The notes under the pieces were generated by a model that ran no database searches, was not told the DNA's origin, and saw only the letters and a list, made by a program, of their open reading frames with translations. A program made the translations under genes and the position numbers. A stretch of DNA of 64,000 bases, taken from the NCBI GenBank assembly GCA_050084515.1, contig CM114274.1, positions 34,286,001-34,350,000 of the forward strand, given 5' to 3'. The stretch is from Blasia pusilla. Taxonomy: Eukaryota; Marchantiophyta; Marchantiopsida; Blasiales. This document shows positions 11,852 through 21,988 of the stretch, piece after piece; the first letter of the stretch is position 1, and the number at the start of each line of letters is the position of its first letter.

Positions 11852-12372
11852 GTAAAGAGTAGTAAAAAGGCACACCCCGCCTAAAACTCCACTCCTCAAT
11901 CTACATTGCCATATCGAGCCTCGTCCACCCTCCGCTATCAAGGAATACGGACGCTAGCACCCTAGTACACCCGACGCCCCACGGCACACTACACTCGGCT
12001 ACTATCCCCCGTCAATCCGCACCAACAAAATATGAGAAAAATGGACAGCGCTTCCGCCCATGACCTTCCGCATGGAAAAAATGACAAACACGACGCCAAC
12101 CAGCGTCTCCACGGGCTCCCCACTGAGGCAACTCGCTTGCCTACCTGCAAACAACAAATTCCCACCAGCCCCCTAACATCTTTCTCATGTAAAAATAAAG
12201 AGTCATAAAAATGGCACACTCAATCTACACTCCACTCCTCAATCTACATCGCCATATCGAGCCTTGTCCACCCTGTGCGCTCAAGGAATCCGGACGCTAG
12301 CACCCTAGTCCTATCTCACACACATACAAGAGAGGTGCTCCAACAGCCCAACATGAGAAAGATGGCTTAGGA
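11852..12372. repeat. Diverged tandem duplication, period about 340 bp
   Basis: The block 11852-11966 (GTAAAGAGT to CACCCTAGT) repeats at 12192-12309 with some 85-90% identity by eye. Both contain CTCCACTCCTCAATCTACAT and GGACGCTAGCACCCTAGT. A further weaker match (CCAACAAAATATGAGAAAAA, 12022; CCAACAGCCCAACATGAGAA, 12341) extends the unit. The second unit is also bounded by an inverted repeat: CATCTTTCTCATGT at 12177-12190 against ACATGAGAAAGATG at 12351-12364. No ORF of note. It could be a remnant of an LTR or a non-autonomous element. Confidence 0.5.
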
Positions 12373-12400
12373 AAGCTATCTTCCTCTCTTATATAGGGTT

Positions 12401-12473
12401 GGGAAGAGCCAAGAGGCTCTTCCCCTTAAAATAGCCATCCCCTTGGTAACCTGCGCGCACAGGTTACCAGGGG
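12401..12473. repeat. Two adjacent hairpins next to a TATATA-like motif
   Basis: GGGAAGAGCC at 12401-12410 pairs perfectly with GGCTCTTCCC at 12415-12424 around a 4-nt loop. CCCTTGGTAACCTG at 12440-12453 pairs with CAGGTTACCAGGGG at 12460-12473 with one mismatch and a 6-nt loop. TTATATAGGG lies directly upstream at 12389. Hairpins downstream of a TATA-like box would suit the R/U5 part of an LTR transcript, but no matching second LTR is visible in this window. Confidence 0.45.
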
Positions 12474-12739
12474 TAGGTGACATGGTCAACAAGTCACCGG
12501 GCTGTGAAAGACCTCAAGAAGAAAGTTGTAAGAAACGACGTTCCTGACACAATGGACCTATCCTCAACCTCATCCGACACCGTGGGACAAAGTTACACTC
12601 AAGATAGTCCGTTGGCTCCTACGCCCTATCCACGATAGATCTCGGCCTACCGGCTACTAAGATGTGACACACGTAACAAACACATCCTCTTGATCCTCAA
12701 TACCTCCTACGTCACATAACCTAAAAATTTGTTCACTTC

Positions 12740-14620
12740 TATCAATGTTGAGCAATCATACTTCCTAAATTTTTAGTCTATGAGACCCAATCCTATGTCG
12801 TGCGATTATATGACGTAAGAAAGTGGAGATCCCCGCAAGTAGGTATCCTTGTTCACAATATAAGACACCATATGTTCTCGAGGGGAAAACCCCCAAGGAT
12901 AAAAGGATCAAACAAAACAATAAGGTACGGTTAAATTATGGGACTTCATTGTAGCCGTTAGAAAGAGAATTTCCTCCCATTTTCGACCATTTCAATATTA
13001 ACAATTTAAAATTATCTTTATGGCTCTTAAATTTATATTTTTCCTATTGTAAAATATCATGTAACAGGTGCTTTGAACCTCCCTACTGGGGCTACTCCTT
13101 CTCAAGACTACAACGTCTTTCATAGGGCCCTAGATGCTTAGCTTATGGGTAGTCTTGTTTCAAGAAACAACAACTTCTTTTGGTACGCCGTTTCTCTTCT
13201 TTTGGTACGCCGTTTCAATTGTGACGTGCGAAACAGGACATTTTCCTCTTTTGGATGATATTAGATTAATATTAAAAAATAAAATGATTTTAAGGTTATG
13301 TAATGAGAGTCCATTCCTCAACAGAATGGACTCTCATTGTTAGGATTTAGAAACTTCTAGCCGAAACTTGCTTGGGACTTTTGTAGAAAACTCACTAATT
13401 GGCGCGTGCGATGGACAACACTTTCATGCATACAAAATATTAAATAAAATCACCCTAAAAATCTTACTAAGAATTTTTTTTTGATAAAAATAAAATATTT
13501 TTAATGGGTTATATGTGATAGGGAAAAGTTAAACGCAATTCTCTAATTATCACCCTCTTTGGAATATTATCAATTAAGAGTCCATTCTATTGAGGAAAAT
13601 TTTAATTTCCCAAATTAAAATTGCCTACCTTCTGTTCAAGTTCAAAATAACTTTCACATCCCTATATTTAATCCCATTCCACCTTTTCCATACTTAAAAG
13701 CTTTAGCAAGATGCCCATCCCATGCATGGAAATTAATATATATTATTCAAATTATATAGAATTTTCCCACACTTTCTTATCTTTTTTTTCTATCACACTT
13801 TATATCACATGTTAAACAATTAAAATTTTGAAAGTACAAATCAACATTTTAATTACAATTTTCCTCCCATTGCCATAGATTTCCCACTTTCTTGGGGTGA
13901 CTTGCCTTGAAAGGAAAAGAAAACTAAATATTAATTTTGAAAATATGATTAGTATCTTGTATTTGTTATCCATAGTGATTCTTCTAGCATAATTTATTTT
14001 TTTAAGTGTTGCACCTTTCTACCCGGAGATATTTCATCCTTAAGACCATAACTGAAATTTTTGATTATATTTACTCATAATATTGGTAATGTCGTCATTT
14101 ATAGGAAATTACTTAGTGGCCCCCTCCCCATCTTTCGTTGCCTAAGTGGCCCCTTTGCAAAGTTTTTTGCTTGAGTAGCCCCTTGAGAGTGCCATGTCAG
14201 ATCTCCAGCCGGTTGCTTGTAAAGTTCTTCTATGTCGCTATTGTAGAGAGCAATAGTATCATACATGAGCAATCTGTAGTTGGTTGGTTGCTAATGCTCG
14301 GCAGATCATGTGCTTTTCATGGGGGCCTGCAGCTCAGGAAAAGTTATGCTTAGCTAAGCACAAAACTCTCGGGCACATGCTTATTTTACTGTTTAGTGTT
14401 TAGTTTTCACTAATACAATTACAAAATTGATGGTACCTAGCGCTCCACTCTTCCTGTCCCATCTAACGTTGACGAAGGTCCAAACCTAAGTAGACACCAT
14501 TTTCTTATGGATAAGAAGGGATATTTTGGTAGTAATCGCCAAGAAGAGAAGTGTGGGTCTTATGAACAAAGCCCATTATCAAGAGTCTAAGTGTTATGGA
14601 GAGGTCTTATTTGGAAGAAG
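12740..14620. other. AT-rich spacer with a small duplication and a hairpin
   Basis: A 22-nt unit (CTTCTTTTGGTACGCCGTTT plus CT/CA) is duplicated head to tail at 13174-13195 and 13196-13217. A 15-bp perfect hairpin lies at 13302-13338 (AATGAGAGTCCATTC / GAATGGACTCTCATT, 7-nt loop), and a related element, AAGAGTCCATTCTATTGAGG, lies at 13577-13596. The pair could be the ends of a roughly 300-bp MITE, but no target duplication is evident. No gene supported. Confidence 0.4.
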
Positions 14621-14630
14621 GTAAACATTA

Positions 14631-15005
14631 AGTCAAAATAGCCTATGAGGGTCATGTTTCATTTAGAAAATAGCCGTTGTGCCAGATGTTTTCTTGATAG
14701 GACTCAAGCATAGAAAAAATAGGCACAAACACACTTAAAATAGCCACCAAGGCAGATGTTTCATTCAAAAAAAGTCAGTGTTGTCACAATAGATGCCATG
14801 GCAATAGCCAAAATAGCCTCCATGGCTATACCCAATAATAGTTGCCATGGCTTAGTGAGAATAGCGGCCCTGGTAGATAGTTGATGCACAAAAGTTTTGC
14901 ATAGACGGAATATCCACCAACATAGTTCAAATAGCTGTTGGCGTAGATGTTTCATTGAGAAAACCTGAGGATAATAAAAATAGCCGCCGTGGCGGATATT
15001 TCTTC
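14631..15005. repeat. Degenerate tandem array, AAATAGCC unit
   Basis: About eight imperfect copies of a 28-30 nt unit near AAATAGCCGCCRTGGCAGAT followed by GTTTCATT occur irregularly, for example around 14637, 14668, 14735, 14806, 14858, 14928 and 14977. Spacing varies from 30 to 70 nt because of indels. The array ends about 180 bp before the region shared by the two Gypsy LTRs, so it may lie within, or have replaced, the start of the 5' LTR. Confidence 0.5.
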
Positions 15006-15186
15006 AACTGGAGGTAAGATTGCATCTACATGGTGTATTATCGTGGCGCCCTCATTAGCCGCAAGGAAAGTATGATCAATTAACCCTTGAAGTTTTCATG
15101 TGTAGTTAGAAGGCATGCTTCTTGTCGAGCGTGATATGCAAACATGGAGCAGATTCAAATCACTCGAGGATATGAAATGGTGGAGT

Positions 15187-15656
15187 AGAGCGCCTTTTTG
15201 AGTAGTGGAGGACAAGCTCAGGAGGTCGATAATGATCTACTGAGGCCCGGGAAACCTGAGAGAGCAATTTTCCCCTTCGTTTCGACTCATTTGGAGCCAT
15301 ATTGAGGAACTTACTATTTTAGATAAGTACCATTTTGTTATATGGTCAAATTTATATTTTGGGAAGTTGCCCTTGACCTCGTACATCAGGTCGAGAGCCA
15401 AGGAGGTGACTTGGGAGCATAGGTTACCATGGAGAGAGCTTGGGAGAGGGGAGGGGTATACCTTAAGGAGAAAGAGCTTGAGAGCTCATTCTTTCTTTGT
15501 TGAACCTCTTGGCATGAGGCGGCGGAGCTATGATCTTCCTTGCATTGTGTATGTAACCCAAGCCTCTCATTAGGAGAATGGGTTTGGTTCGATGGAGAGA
15601 GTGCACACCATGGAGAGCTTGGTGTGAGATGTGATGTGAGATCTACTTATTTTACA
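15187..15656 (+). repeat. Gypsy 5' LTR (left part truncated or replaced)
   Basis: 470 bp matching 29790-30260. Shared landmarks are GAGCCATATTGAGGAACTTA, AAGGAGGTGACTTGGGAGCA, GGTTACCATGGAGAGAGCTT and the end GTGAGATCTACTTATTTTA. The 5' copy ends TTTTACA at 15656, a CA end. The first about 165 bp of the 3' LTR (from TGGAGATATTTTGG) have no clear counterpart upstream of 15187, where other repeats sit. I see no confident primer-binding site directly after 15656. Confidence 0.75.
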
Positions 15657-17030
15657 AAGAGAGAATGAGGGAATGAGGATTTGAGAGCTACGATGGAGGA
15701 GTTTGCTGGTGTTCGCTATTTTTTTGCAGGTTGGGGGACCGTGTTCCCCGCTTCATGGCTCACGAGAGTGCTCATGGGAGTAGGAGCCATTTGTTTCATG
15801 TTATTTCTTGCTGAGTTTTTGTTCGAGAGAGTGGTGCGCGGAAGCGCTGCCCAAATTTTGGTAGAGATTGAGTATGGGGGCAGGTTGCTCCATGCCGGTA
15901 TTCTCGAGAGCACCATGTTGTTCTTTGTTGTGAATTTTTATAGGTTTCCAATTTTTGTTGCAAAAATTTATGTAGGAGAAGAGACGTTAGGATTTACGAT
16001 AGTCCCCATAAGTTTTTATTGGAAGGTCTGATTCAAAATATTTTTTGACGCCATCCTAGATCATGAATTTGTGCAACAACCAGTGCATAATTTGAAGCTA
16101 GGAGCAAACAATTATGGATAATCTTGCAAAACTACCATTTTTAGGCCATTTTTAGGGTAAAATTGTTCAAACCCTAAACCAGCCGCCGCCGTCAACGGTC
16201 CATCTTCAACGTTCAACCGTCACCATCAAAGATCTACCATGGGTGTCAACGGTCCATCTTCGATCGTCGGCTGCCGCCGTCGCCTAGCGCTGCTCAGAGC
16301 CACGTTTGACCGTTGTCCACCGTTCGTTGCCATTGTTTCCATTACTGAATGGACGGTCTTCCACGAGGATTGCTGATTCTTTGACTTGCGCCGCCACCAC
16401 GTACTTTGTTGTGGCCGCCACCATCATTGCAATTTCGTCATCAACCTGTGATGGCAAGTGACCTCTGGTTATGGTGTTTGAAATTTCATTTCATTTTCCT
16501 ATGTTGTGATGGGAGCCGCTTGACGATCGAGTACGGTGCCGTGACGCCCATAGCCGCAACGCGCCGCCGATTTCCGCACCGTGCCGCTTGTGGCCATACC
16601 GTACCATCTCGATCGCGGAGCCATTCCTTCCCTAAGGAGCAAAGCGTATGTATTGCTGATTGAGGAGGGTATGCCGCGGAGAACGCATCCCATTATGGAG
16701 TGCCGTGCCGCCAATGCCGCAACGTTCCGTTGTATCCATACGGCATATTGAGGAGGTTTGAGCATCGTCAGTATGAGAGGAGTACGACATGCTGATTGGA
16801 GAAGTAGTCTTCACGACCAAGTTGGGTTCGAGATTTGAAGTTTTTGAGGAGCGACATTGACATTTGTTTAGGTTACCCATTCTATTCCGTTTACACTGCA
16901 CATGTGAGGGAATTTTGGGTATTGGGCAGTGAGAGACCACCTCGATCTCCTTCTGTGTCATCTTCAGACGAAGAGGAGAGTGTAGAGGAGTGTGTTAGTG
17001 ATTTGCAGCACACACTAAGTGGTCCTATCA
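15657..17030 (+). other. Gypsy leader between 5' LTR and gag
   Basis: Untranslated leader of the element. A 116-codon frame at 15681-16031 is hydrophobic but shows no domain, and I treat it as chance. 16180-16400 is rich in GCCGCC and CAACGG repeats, and 16520-16750 is CG-rich. An acidic Ser/Glu-rich frame at 16835-17080 (SVSSSDEEESVEECV) precedes gag and may be an N-terminal extension in a shifted frame. Confidence 0.5.
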
Positions 17031-18500
17031 TTGAGCGTACGAGATGGACGACCGGGGTAGAGGACCGTGTAGGTTTTCAGATGTTGTAGGCACGATAGAG
17101 TTGCACGACTTTATTGCGGAGTTTAGGATTTGGTGTGACTCACAACGGGCTAAGAACTCCATAGAGTTCAACCCATTTACACCGTGGAATGGAATGTTCC
17201 ACCACCTAGAGGGGGCACCCATGGATGATTACCATGAGTTCTCCCACAGATATGCCTTTGAGATTGAGGCATGACGACTCTACTATGACCCACACTATGT
17301 GTCATGGATAGAGTTGTTCCCAGATGAGGAGGAGGAGTCAGGAGAGGCTACTTCCTCTTCCACTAGTGATGTTTTAGGAGGGATCACTCGCACAGGAGCA
17401 ATTGCACCATCCAATCCGATGCGTCCCAAGTTCAACTCCGTGGTTCAATTCTTTGCTGAGTTGTGAGCGAGCTACTAGGGGGTACGGACGGAGAAATTAC
17501 GGAGCATCCACGACTTCCAGAGGCGCCCAGGTGAGAGTTTGTGTGTGGCCTAAAATTGCTTGGGTAGGTTAATTAACGTCACTGAGGGGGTGACAGAGGC
17601 CCACGTTGTCCAGTCATGATACGCGATGCTAGACCAAATCCTACGGACACGGATGTGGGAGGGGGTGCTTCTTATGAACACCTCACCCATGTTGAGAGAT
17701 GTTCTTAGGACCATCAAGAACATTGAGCGCAAGATGGCCGAGGAGAGCGTAGCCACCATTAGTTTTTGGCGAGAGCATCCACGAGTATTTGCACCACCAA
17801 TGTAGCAACATGGATTTTGAGAGAGGACTATGGCACTACGAGGACATGGAGGTTATCGAGAGCCTGTGCCACAGTGATCCGCGCCATCATATGCAACGCA
17901 GCATCAGCCGCCAGGTTTTATTTGTTGGGCATGCGATGGAGCCCATCACCAGCGCGATTGCACCCGTCAGGGTCATTGACATATTCCTCAGCATGGAGGA
18001 GGAGATGATGCTCAACCGGGAGGTTATCAATGTGACTATTGTCAGAGGTACGGTCACACACATGCCAGATGTTTGAGCTAACACCATGAGTTACATCTAG
18101 ACCGAGGGCCAAAGAGGGCACCGGAGCGAGTTCCCGGTGCGGGTGGGCTTAGAGGTCGTGCACCAGGTGGTCCTGTTGGAGGATGAGGATTTGGATTCGA
18201 CCAAGGGGATGGTGGAGTTTCCCGTGGAGGAGGTAGAGTCCCACCACCTAGACATGTTGAGGGAGATGCTCAGCGTGAGGTTGGGATGGCTGCTCAGATA
18301 CAACAGCTACATGAATAGATTGCCGCTATGGCATTTAGGTTATCCGATGCCGGATCCGTGGCATCGACATCTTATGGAGCCGCTAGCGATATGGAGGATC
18401 CTGGTTGGATGTACGGGGTTGCCTAGATGGAGGCCACCGTAGTTGTTACGCGTGGAGCAGCTGCAGAGTTGGATCCACAATGAGGGGAAGTCATGCAACA
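17031..18500 (+). pseudogene. gag: Gypsy gag with CCHC zinc knuckle
   Basis: Structural capsid/nucleocapsid protein that would package the element RNA in cytoplasmic particles. Reading from the ATG at 17044 it starts MDDRGRGP and has a conserved core (FNPFTPWNGMFHHLEGAPMD; then EKLRSIHDFQRRPGESL near 17491). A nucleocapsid knuckle CDYCQRYGHTHARC, exactly C-X2-C-X4-H-X4-C, lies at 18031-18072 in the same frame as the start. In-frame stops (for example TGA at 17272, TAG at 17476, TAG at 17803) and frameshifts break it. The same protein, independently mutated, is encoded on the minus strand at 40604-39701, and that comparison confirms the frame. After the knuckle a low-complexity tail continues to about 18480. 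Confidence 0.75.
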
Positions 18501-19400
18501 AACGAGGCTTCTTCAATCTTTCACGTTGTCCGAGGCGATGAGGACCCCATCGATGGGTCGTGATGCGAGTTCCCAGAGAGTTGGTGATGTTGTTGGTGTG
18601 CAAGCACGGAGGACGATGGGAGAAGCAAGTGCGACAACTCCTATTACTGATGCTCATGAGGAGCATGTGTTGAGCACGTTGTTGGGGGCGGCCACCATTG
18701 TGTACCGTGCTCCTTTATTTTCTGCTTCCGATGCTATGACATTGGGAGGTACGCCCGCCGAGGTTTTCTGGCTGGCCGCTACCCTATGTGAGTTGGAGTT
18801 CTTGCATCACGTTTAAAGGTGATTGCAAAGGAGGTGATGGACCTGCCCTTGGAGCCGATCCTCCGGCCGTCCACATTAGATTCATGGCACTGTGCGGCTG
18901 CTAGCATGGCGGAGATGCCCGCTGGACCTGTGATAGAGCATTCCATGGCTTCTCCTGGTATTGTGTGGCTGGATTATCGGGGAGAGGTCTTCCAGTTGGT
19001 GAGTCCAAGAGGTAGAGCTTTTAGTCCGCAGCGCGTCTTGTTGGATTTAGGAGCGCAACCCCTGATGTTGGGGAAAGCGACATTCAGAGGTTTGGGTCTA
19101 ACGAGGGCCGATGTGGAGCGTTGTCCATTCAGGATATAGACATCATGAGGTGGAGTAAGTACTACACAGAATATCATCCGACACAAGATCATGGTGAAGA
19201 TTCGCCCGTGACATCCTATAAATGAGTCGATGGTGCGAGCCAAGGCAATAGTGTTCGATGAAGAGTCCTATGATGTCTTGGTTGGTCGATCACTATTGCC
19301 TTGGCTCGCAAGAAGTAAAGCGCTCCACATGGTGAAGTGGAGCAGTGTTGTACTTGATGGGGTTTTTCTTGGATTCTTGGGAAGAGTCAACATCCTATAG
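18493..19400 (+). pseudogene. Gypsy aspartic protease region
   Basis: The retropepsin-type protease would cleave the polyprotein. The active-site segment reads VLLDLGAQPLMLGKA (about 19036-19080), followed by FRGLGLTRADVERCPF. The family motif is D-S/T-G-A; this copy has D-L-G-A, so the residue after the catalytic Asp is non-canonical. A second conserved part, FDEESYDVLVGRSLLPWL, occurs in another frame at about 19256-19309. Upstream (18493-18816) is a linker of unknown fold. Several stops lie in between. The segment from 19400 to 19790 is a second linker (ERSVMVAASFRGGEVPLWGS), in frame with the methyltransferase that follows. Confidence 0.65.
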
Positions 19401-19794
19401 ACCAGGATGATGGCAGTGCGGTGATGGATGACTTTGTTCATTACCCATTCAATTCACGGGTAAAGTGATCGAGCGACGGCTAGGAGAGATGGCGACCTTA
19501 GCAACATTTAGCAGTGCAATCACTTGGCCTAGTGATTTGATTGAGGGACATGTCCATTCATATGAGACTCCCATTCCTGACATTTCTATGGAGAGGAGTG
19601 TCATGGTAGCCGCATCATTCCGTGGAGGAGAGGTGCCGCTTTGGGGCTCGACTGAGGAGCTTCGACGCTTAACCGCTGAGCATGTGCAGACCGCTTAGAG
19701 CGAGACGTTTGCACTAGAGCGTGATGGGTCAGAGGAACCTGAGGTACCCAGGAGTGCTACTATGATTCCTTTGGACACCACCCTGATTGTGTAG

Positions 19795-20759
19795 TGCATT
19801 GCTAAGGAGGATATTCGCGTGCTAGATCTCTTTGGCGGGATTAGCACTGGTTTAGCTGTTGTTTTGCAGGCTGGAGTACGCGTGCAGCAGTACATGTATA
19901 TGGAGATTGATGATGTTGTGAGGCGCGCTTCACTTTACCATGTGGCACAATTATGCCTTCAATTTTCTGACTTGTTTTCTGCGTCCGCTATCCATGGATA
20001 CTAGAGTTCCCTACCGAGGGATAATTCATTGCATGGGGCGCACGACTTGGAGCGGGTAGGGACCATAGACTTGGTCATTGTTGGTTGGACGTGTTAGGGC
20101 CAATCGAGTGTTGGACGAGGTAGCGCGTTAGTTGACTCTCGGTCCAGGTTGTTTGGGAGATGATGCGTATCTTGCGACATTTACATGAGCATCAGTCTCG
20201 TTCTCCAGCAAACATTCTAGAGAATGTGCCAATTTTGGGTGATTCGAGGTCCTACGTGGTGACGAGTGTACATCAGGTGCGCCCATGGATTGGCCCGGAA
20301 GTGTTGTTGGATGCGGCAAGTGTAATTTCACGAGCAGATCGCCCACGTCTTTGGTGGACCAACTTGGTGTCACATAAGGTTTTGCGGAGGGCGTATGCAA
20401 GAATGGAGCGTCCCTCTAATTTATCGGTGGATTATATTCTAGATTCAGATTGTCGATCATAGGAAGTGAGGCACGATGATCGACCACCGTTGATTGTGGT
20501 CAACAGGATTGGCATGCCGCGCGCAACCTTTTCGACATTGGTGGGTTTTTCCACTTCCTATGCATTCAAGTAGGCCCAGCCGAGCTTGGTTTGGGATGAC
20601 CAGGTACAATGGTTGGTGGAGCCCAACGCCGATGAGCGAGAGCGAGCAATGGGATTCCCCACAAGAGTGATGGGAGTACCGTTACTATCAAAGGCATCAC
20701 AATGTCTTGTCTTAGATCAAGCGATGGACCTAAACTGTTCGATATGGATTTTCACGTAA
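19795..20759 (+). pseudogene. C5-cytosine DNA methyltransferase domain inside the Gypsy pol (DNMT3-like)
   Basis: C5-methyltransferases transfer a methyl group from S-adenosylmethionine to cytosine in DNA. Motifs appear in canonical order: motif I DLFGGISTGL (19825-19854, AdoMet binding); motif IV region DLVIVGWTC then TAG (catalytic Cys codon 20092-20094; the family reads PCQ, here T-C-stop); motif VI ENV (20220-20228); motif VIII SRADRPRLWWTNL (20328-20366); motif IX/X ERERAMGFP (20634-20660) and QAMDLN (20718-20735). Length is about 320 codons, a complete catalytic domain. The spacing and the FGGISTGL and RPRLWWTNL blocks look closer to DNMT3/DRM enzymes than to DNMT1 or bacterial ones; this is by eye. 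Breaks are TAG at 20002, 20095, 20460 and 20571, plus a one-base frameshift near 20150. It is in frame with the upstream linker and, discounting the nested Copia, with RT downstream. Confidence 0.85.
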
Positions 20760-21158
20760 GGAGTAGTTGAGCAGCGTCATTTCAGGTTGCGACATATTAT
20801 AGTTGTTGCGTTGGTGAGCCTCATGCCTACCGAGAAGGTCGAGGCAGTGGCAGGGGGCGAGACCTGAGGAGATTGACACACCATGGGTGATCAAGAAAGA
20901 GACCCTTGGACTTCTTGGGACGTGTTGCAGGTACATAGGAAGTTGGTAGCCATATCATCAAGCGTGGTTTCGGGTACTGCATGTGGAGGAGATCTGATTT
21001 TACAGTTGGCCGCAAGAGAGCAGTCGAGTTCTGTTGTTCGAGACAGGGTTGCATCATAGCAACCACCAACACCGGTGCCGGAGAGTCTTGTGATGGAGAC
21101 TTGGGAGCCAGATATGGGCCCTAAGTTGACAGGAGGAGAGTGGCGCCGGATACATCAG
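20760..21158 (+). pseudogene. Gypsy linker between methyltransferase and RT
   Basis: About 130 degenerate codons continuing the frame of the second half of the methyltransferase (for example VALVSLMPTEKVEAVAGGE and SWDVLQVHRKLVAISSSV). No recognised domain. It ends at ATCAG (21154-21158), the left target duplication of the nested Copia. The reading frame resumes at 26455 with FLRSYRSCFAFSMHDLG, which belongs to the usual N-terminal RT lead-in of this Gypsy group. Confidence 0.55.
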
Positions 21159-21471
21159 TATTGAAGATTGAGTTACATTCAAGCTCATGAAACACCTAAA
21201 CTGCTATATTTGGCACTCACACAAAGTAGGGAAGCTTAATCTCGGTTAGTCAGTTAAACACGATTATCTTAACTAGGGTTAGTTAATCACAGTTAGGCTA
21301 ACTCGAGACTATGGTTAAGGATAGGGTTAGGGTTGCTTGTACATACCCTATATAATTGAGAAGAGGACCAGCCTCCACTCATTCTCTCATTGCAAATTTC
21401 GTTCTCCATGGTGGTGTGTGTGTGTGAGAGCCGTTTTCCACCTGGTTATGCTTGTTTAGCAGTTTTCCACA
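21159..21471 (+). repeat. Copia-1 5' LTR
   Basis: 313 bp, from TATTGAAGATTGAG to GTTTTCCACA. The target duplication puts the first base at the T of TATTG, so the ends are TA...CA rather than TG...CA, in both LTRs. It holds CCTATATAATTGAG (21346), a plausible TATA box, and a GTGTGTGTGTG run. The preceding GATAGGGTTAGGGTT resembles a telomere repeat but is part of the LTR. Confidence 0.9.
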
Positions 21472-21486
21472 TGGTATCACAGCGGG
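21472..21486 (+). promoter_or_regulatory. Copia-1 primer-binding site
   Basis: TGGTATCACAGCGGG starts immediately after the 5' LTR. The first eight bases match the TGGTATCA complement of the plant initiator-methionine tRNA 3' end, the usual primer for Copia reverse transcription. Confidence 0.85.
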
Positions 21487-21988
21487 AGGAGAACATCACT
21501 TGAAATACTTGGTGTTTGAAGAGAGAAGAGAGGCAAGAGAAGGCACAATTTCAGTTTGGGAGAAGGAAATTTTACTCAAAACTCAATGGGTGCAAATTTC
21601 AAGTGGAGCTTTGATGGTGATAAAACTTTGGAGGCATTTTTTAGGGCTTTCCTGGTCGATTCAGCCGTCAACGTCTGCATCGGTTAAATTGATGACAAAT
21701 TCTAGTTCTGGTTGTCTTGTACAGCTCATCGAGAGCTTTCCAACGCATCCAAAATCGCTTGATTCTGACACTTTGAGCTCCTGCTGCAGCAATTTCAGTG
21801 TAGGAAAGTGCAATTAGTGAAGAAAAGTTGTGCAGTTTGCTCTCTACAGGCCAATTTCACCTAGTTCTTTCATTCAGTTGATAAATCTTGGCAAATTTTA
21901 GGTTGATTTTTGTGCAGGAGTGGTCTTTGCTTCAATTGGAGCAGTAGAAAGCCTGAAATTATATTTTTTGTGAGTGAAATCGTTTATC

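Noticed and set aside
15681-16031. 116-codon hydrophobic frame after the Gypsy 5' LTR
   Set aside because: No start context, no domain, lies in the leader and is overlapped by an antisense frame; it reads like chance translation.
18137-18442. 101-codon frame after the Gypsy zinc knuckle
   Set aside because: Out of frame with the gag knuckle; it is a shifted reading of the gag tail.
21311-21325. Telomere-like GGGTTAGGGTT
   Set aside because: Occurs at the same position in both LTRs of Copia-1, so it is part of the LTR and not an interstitial telomere.
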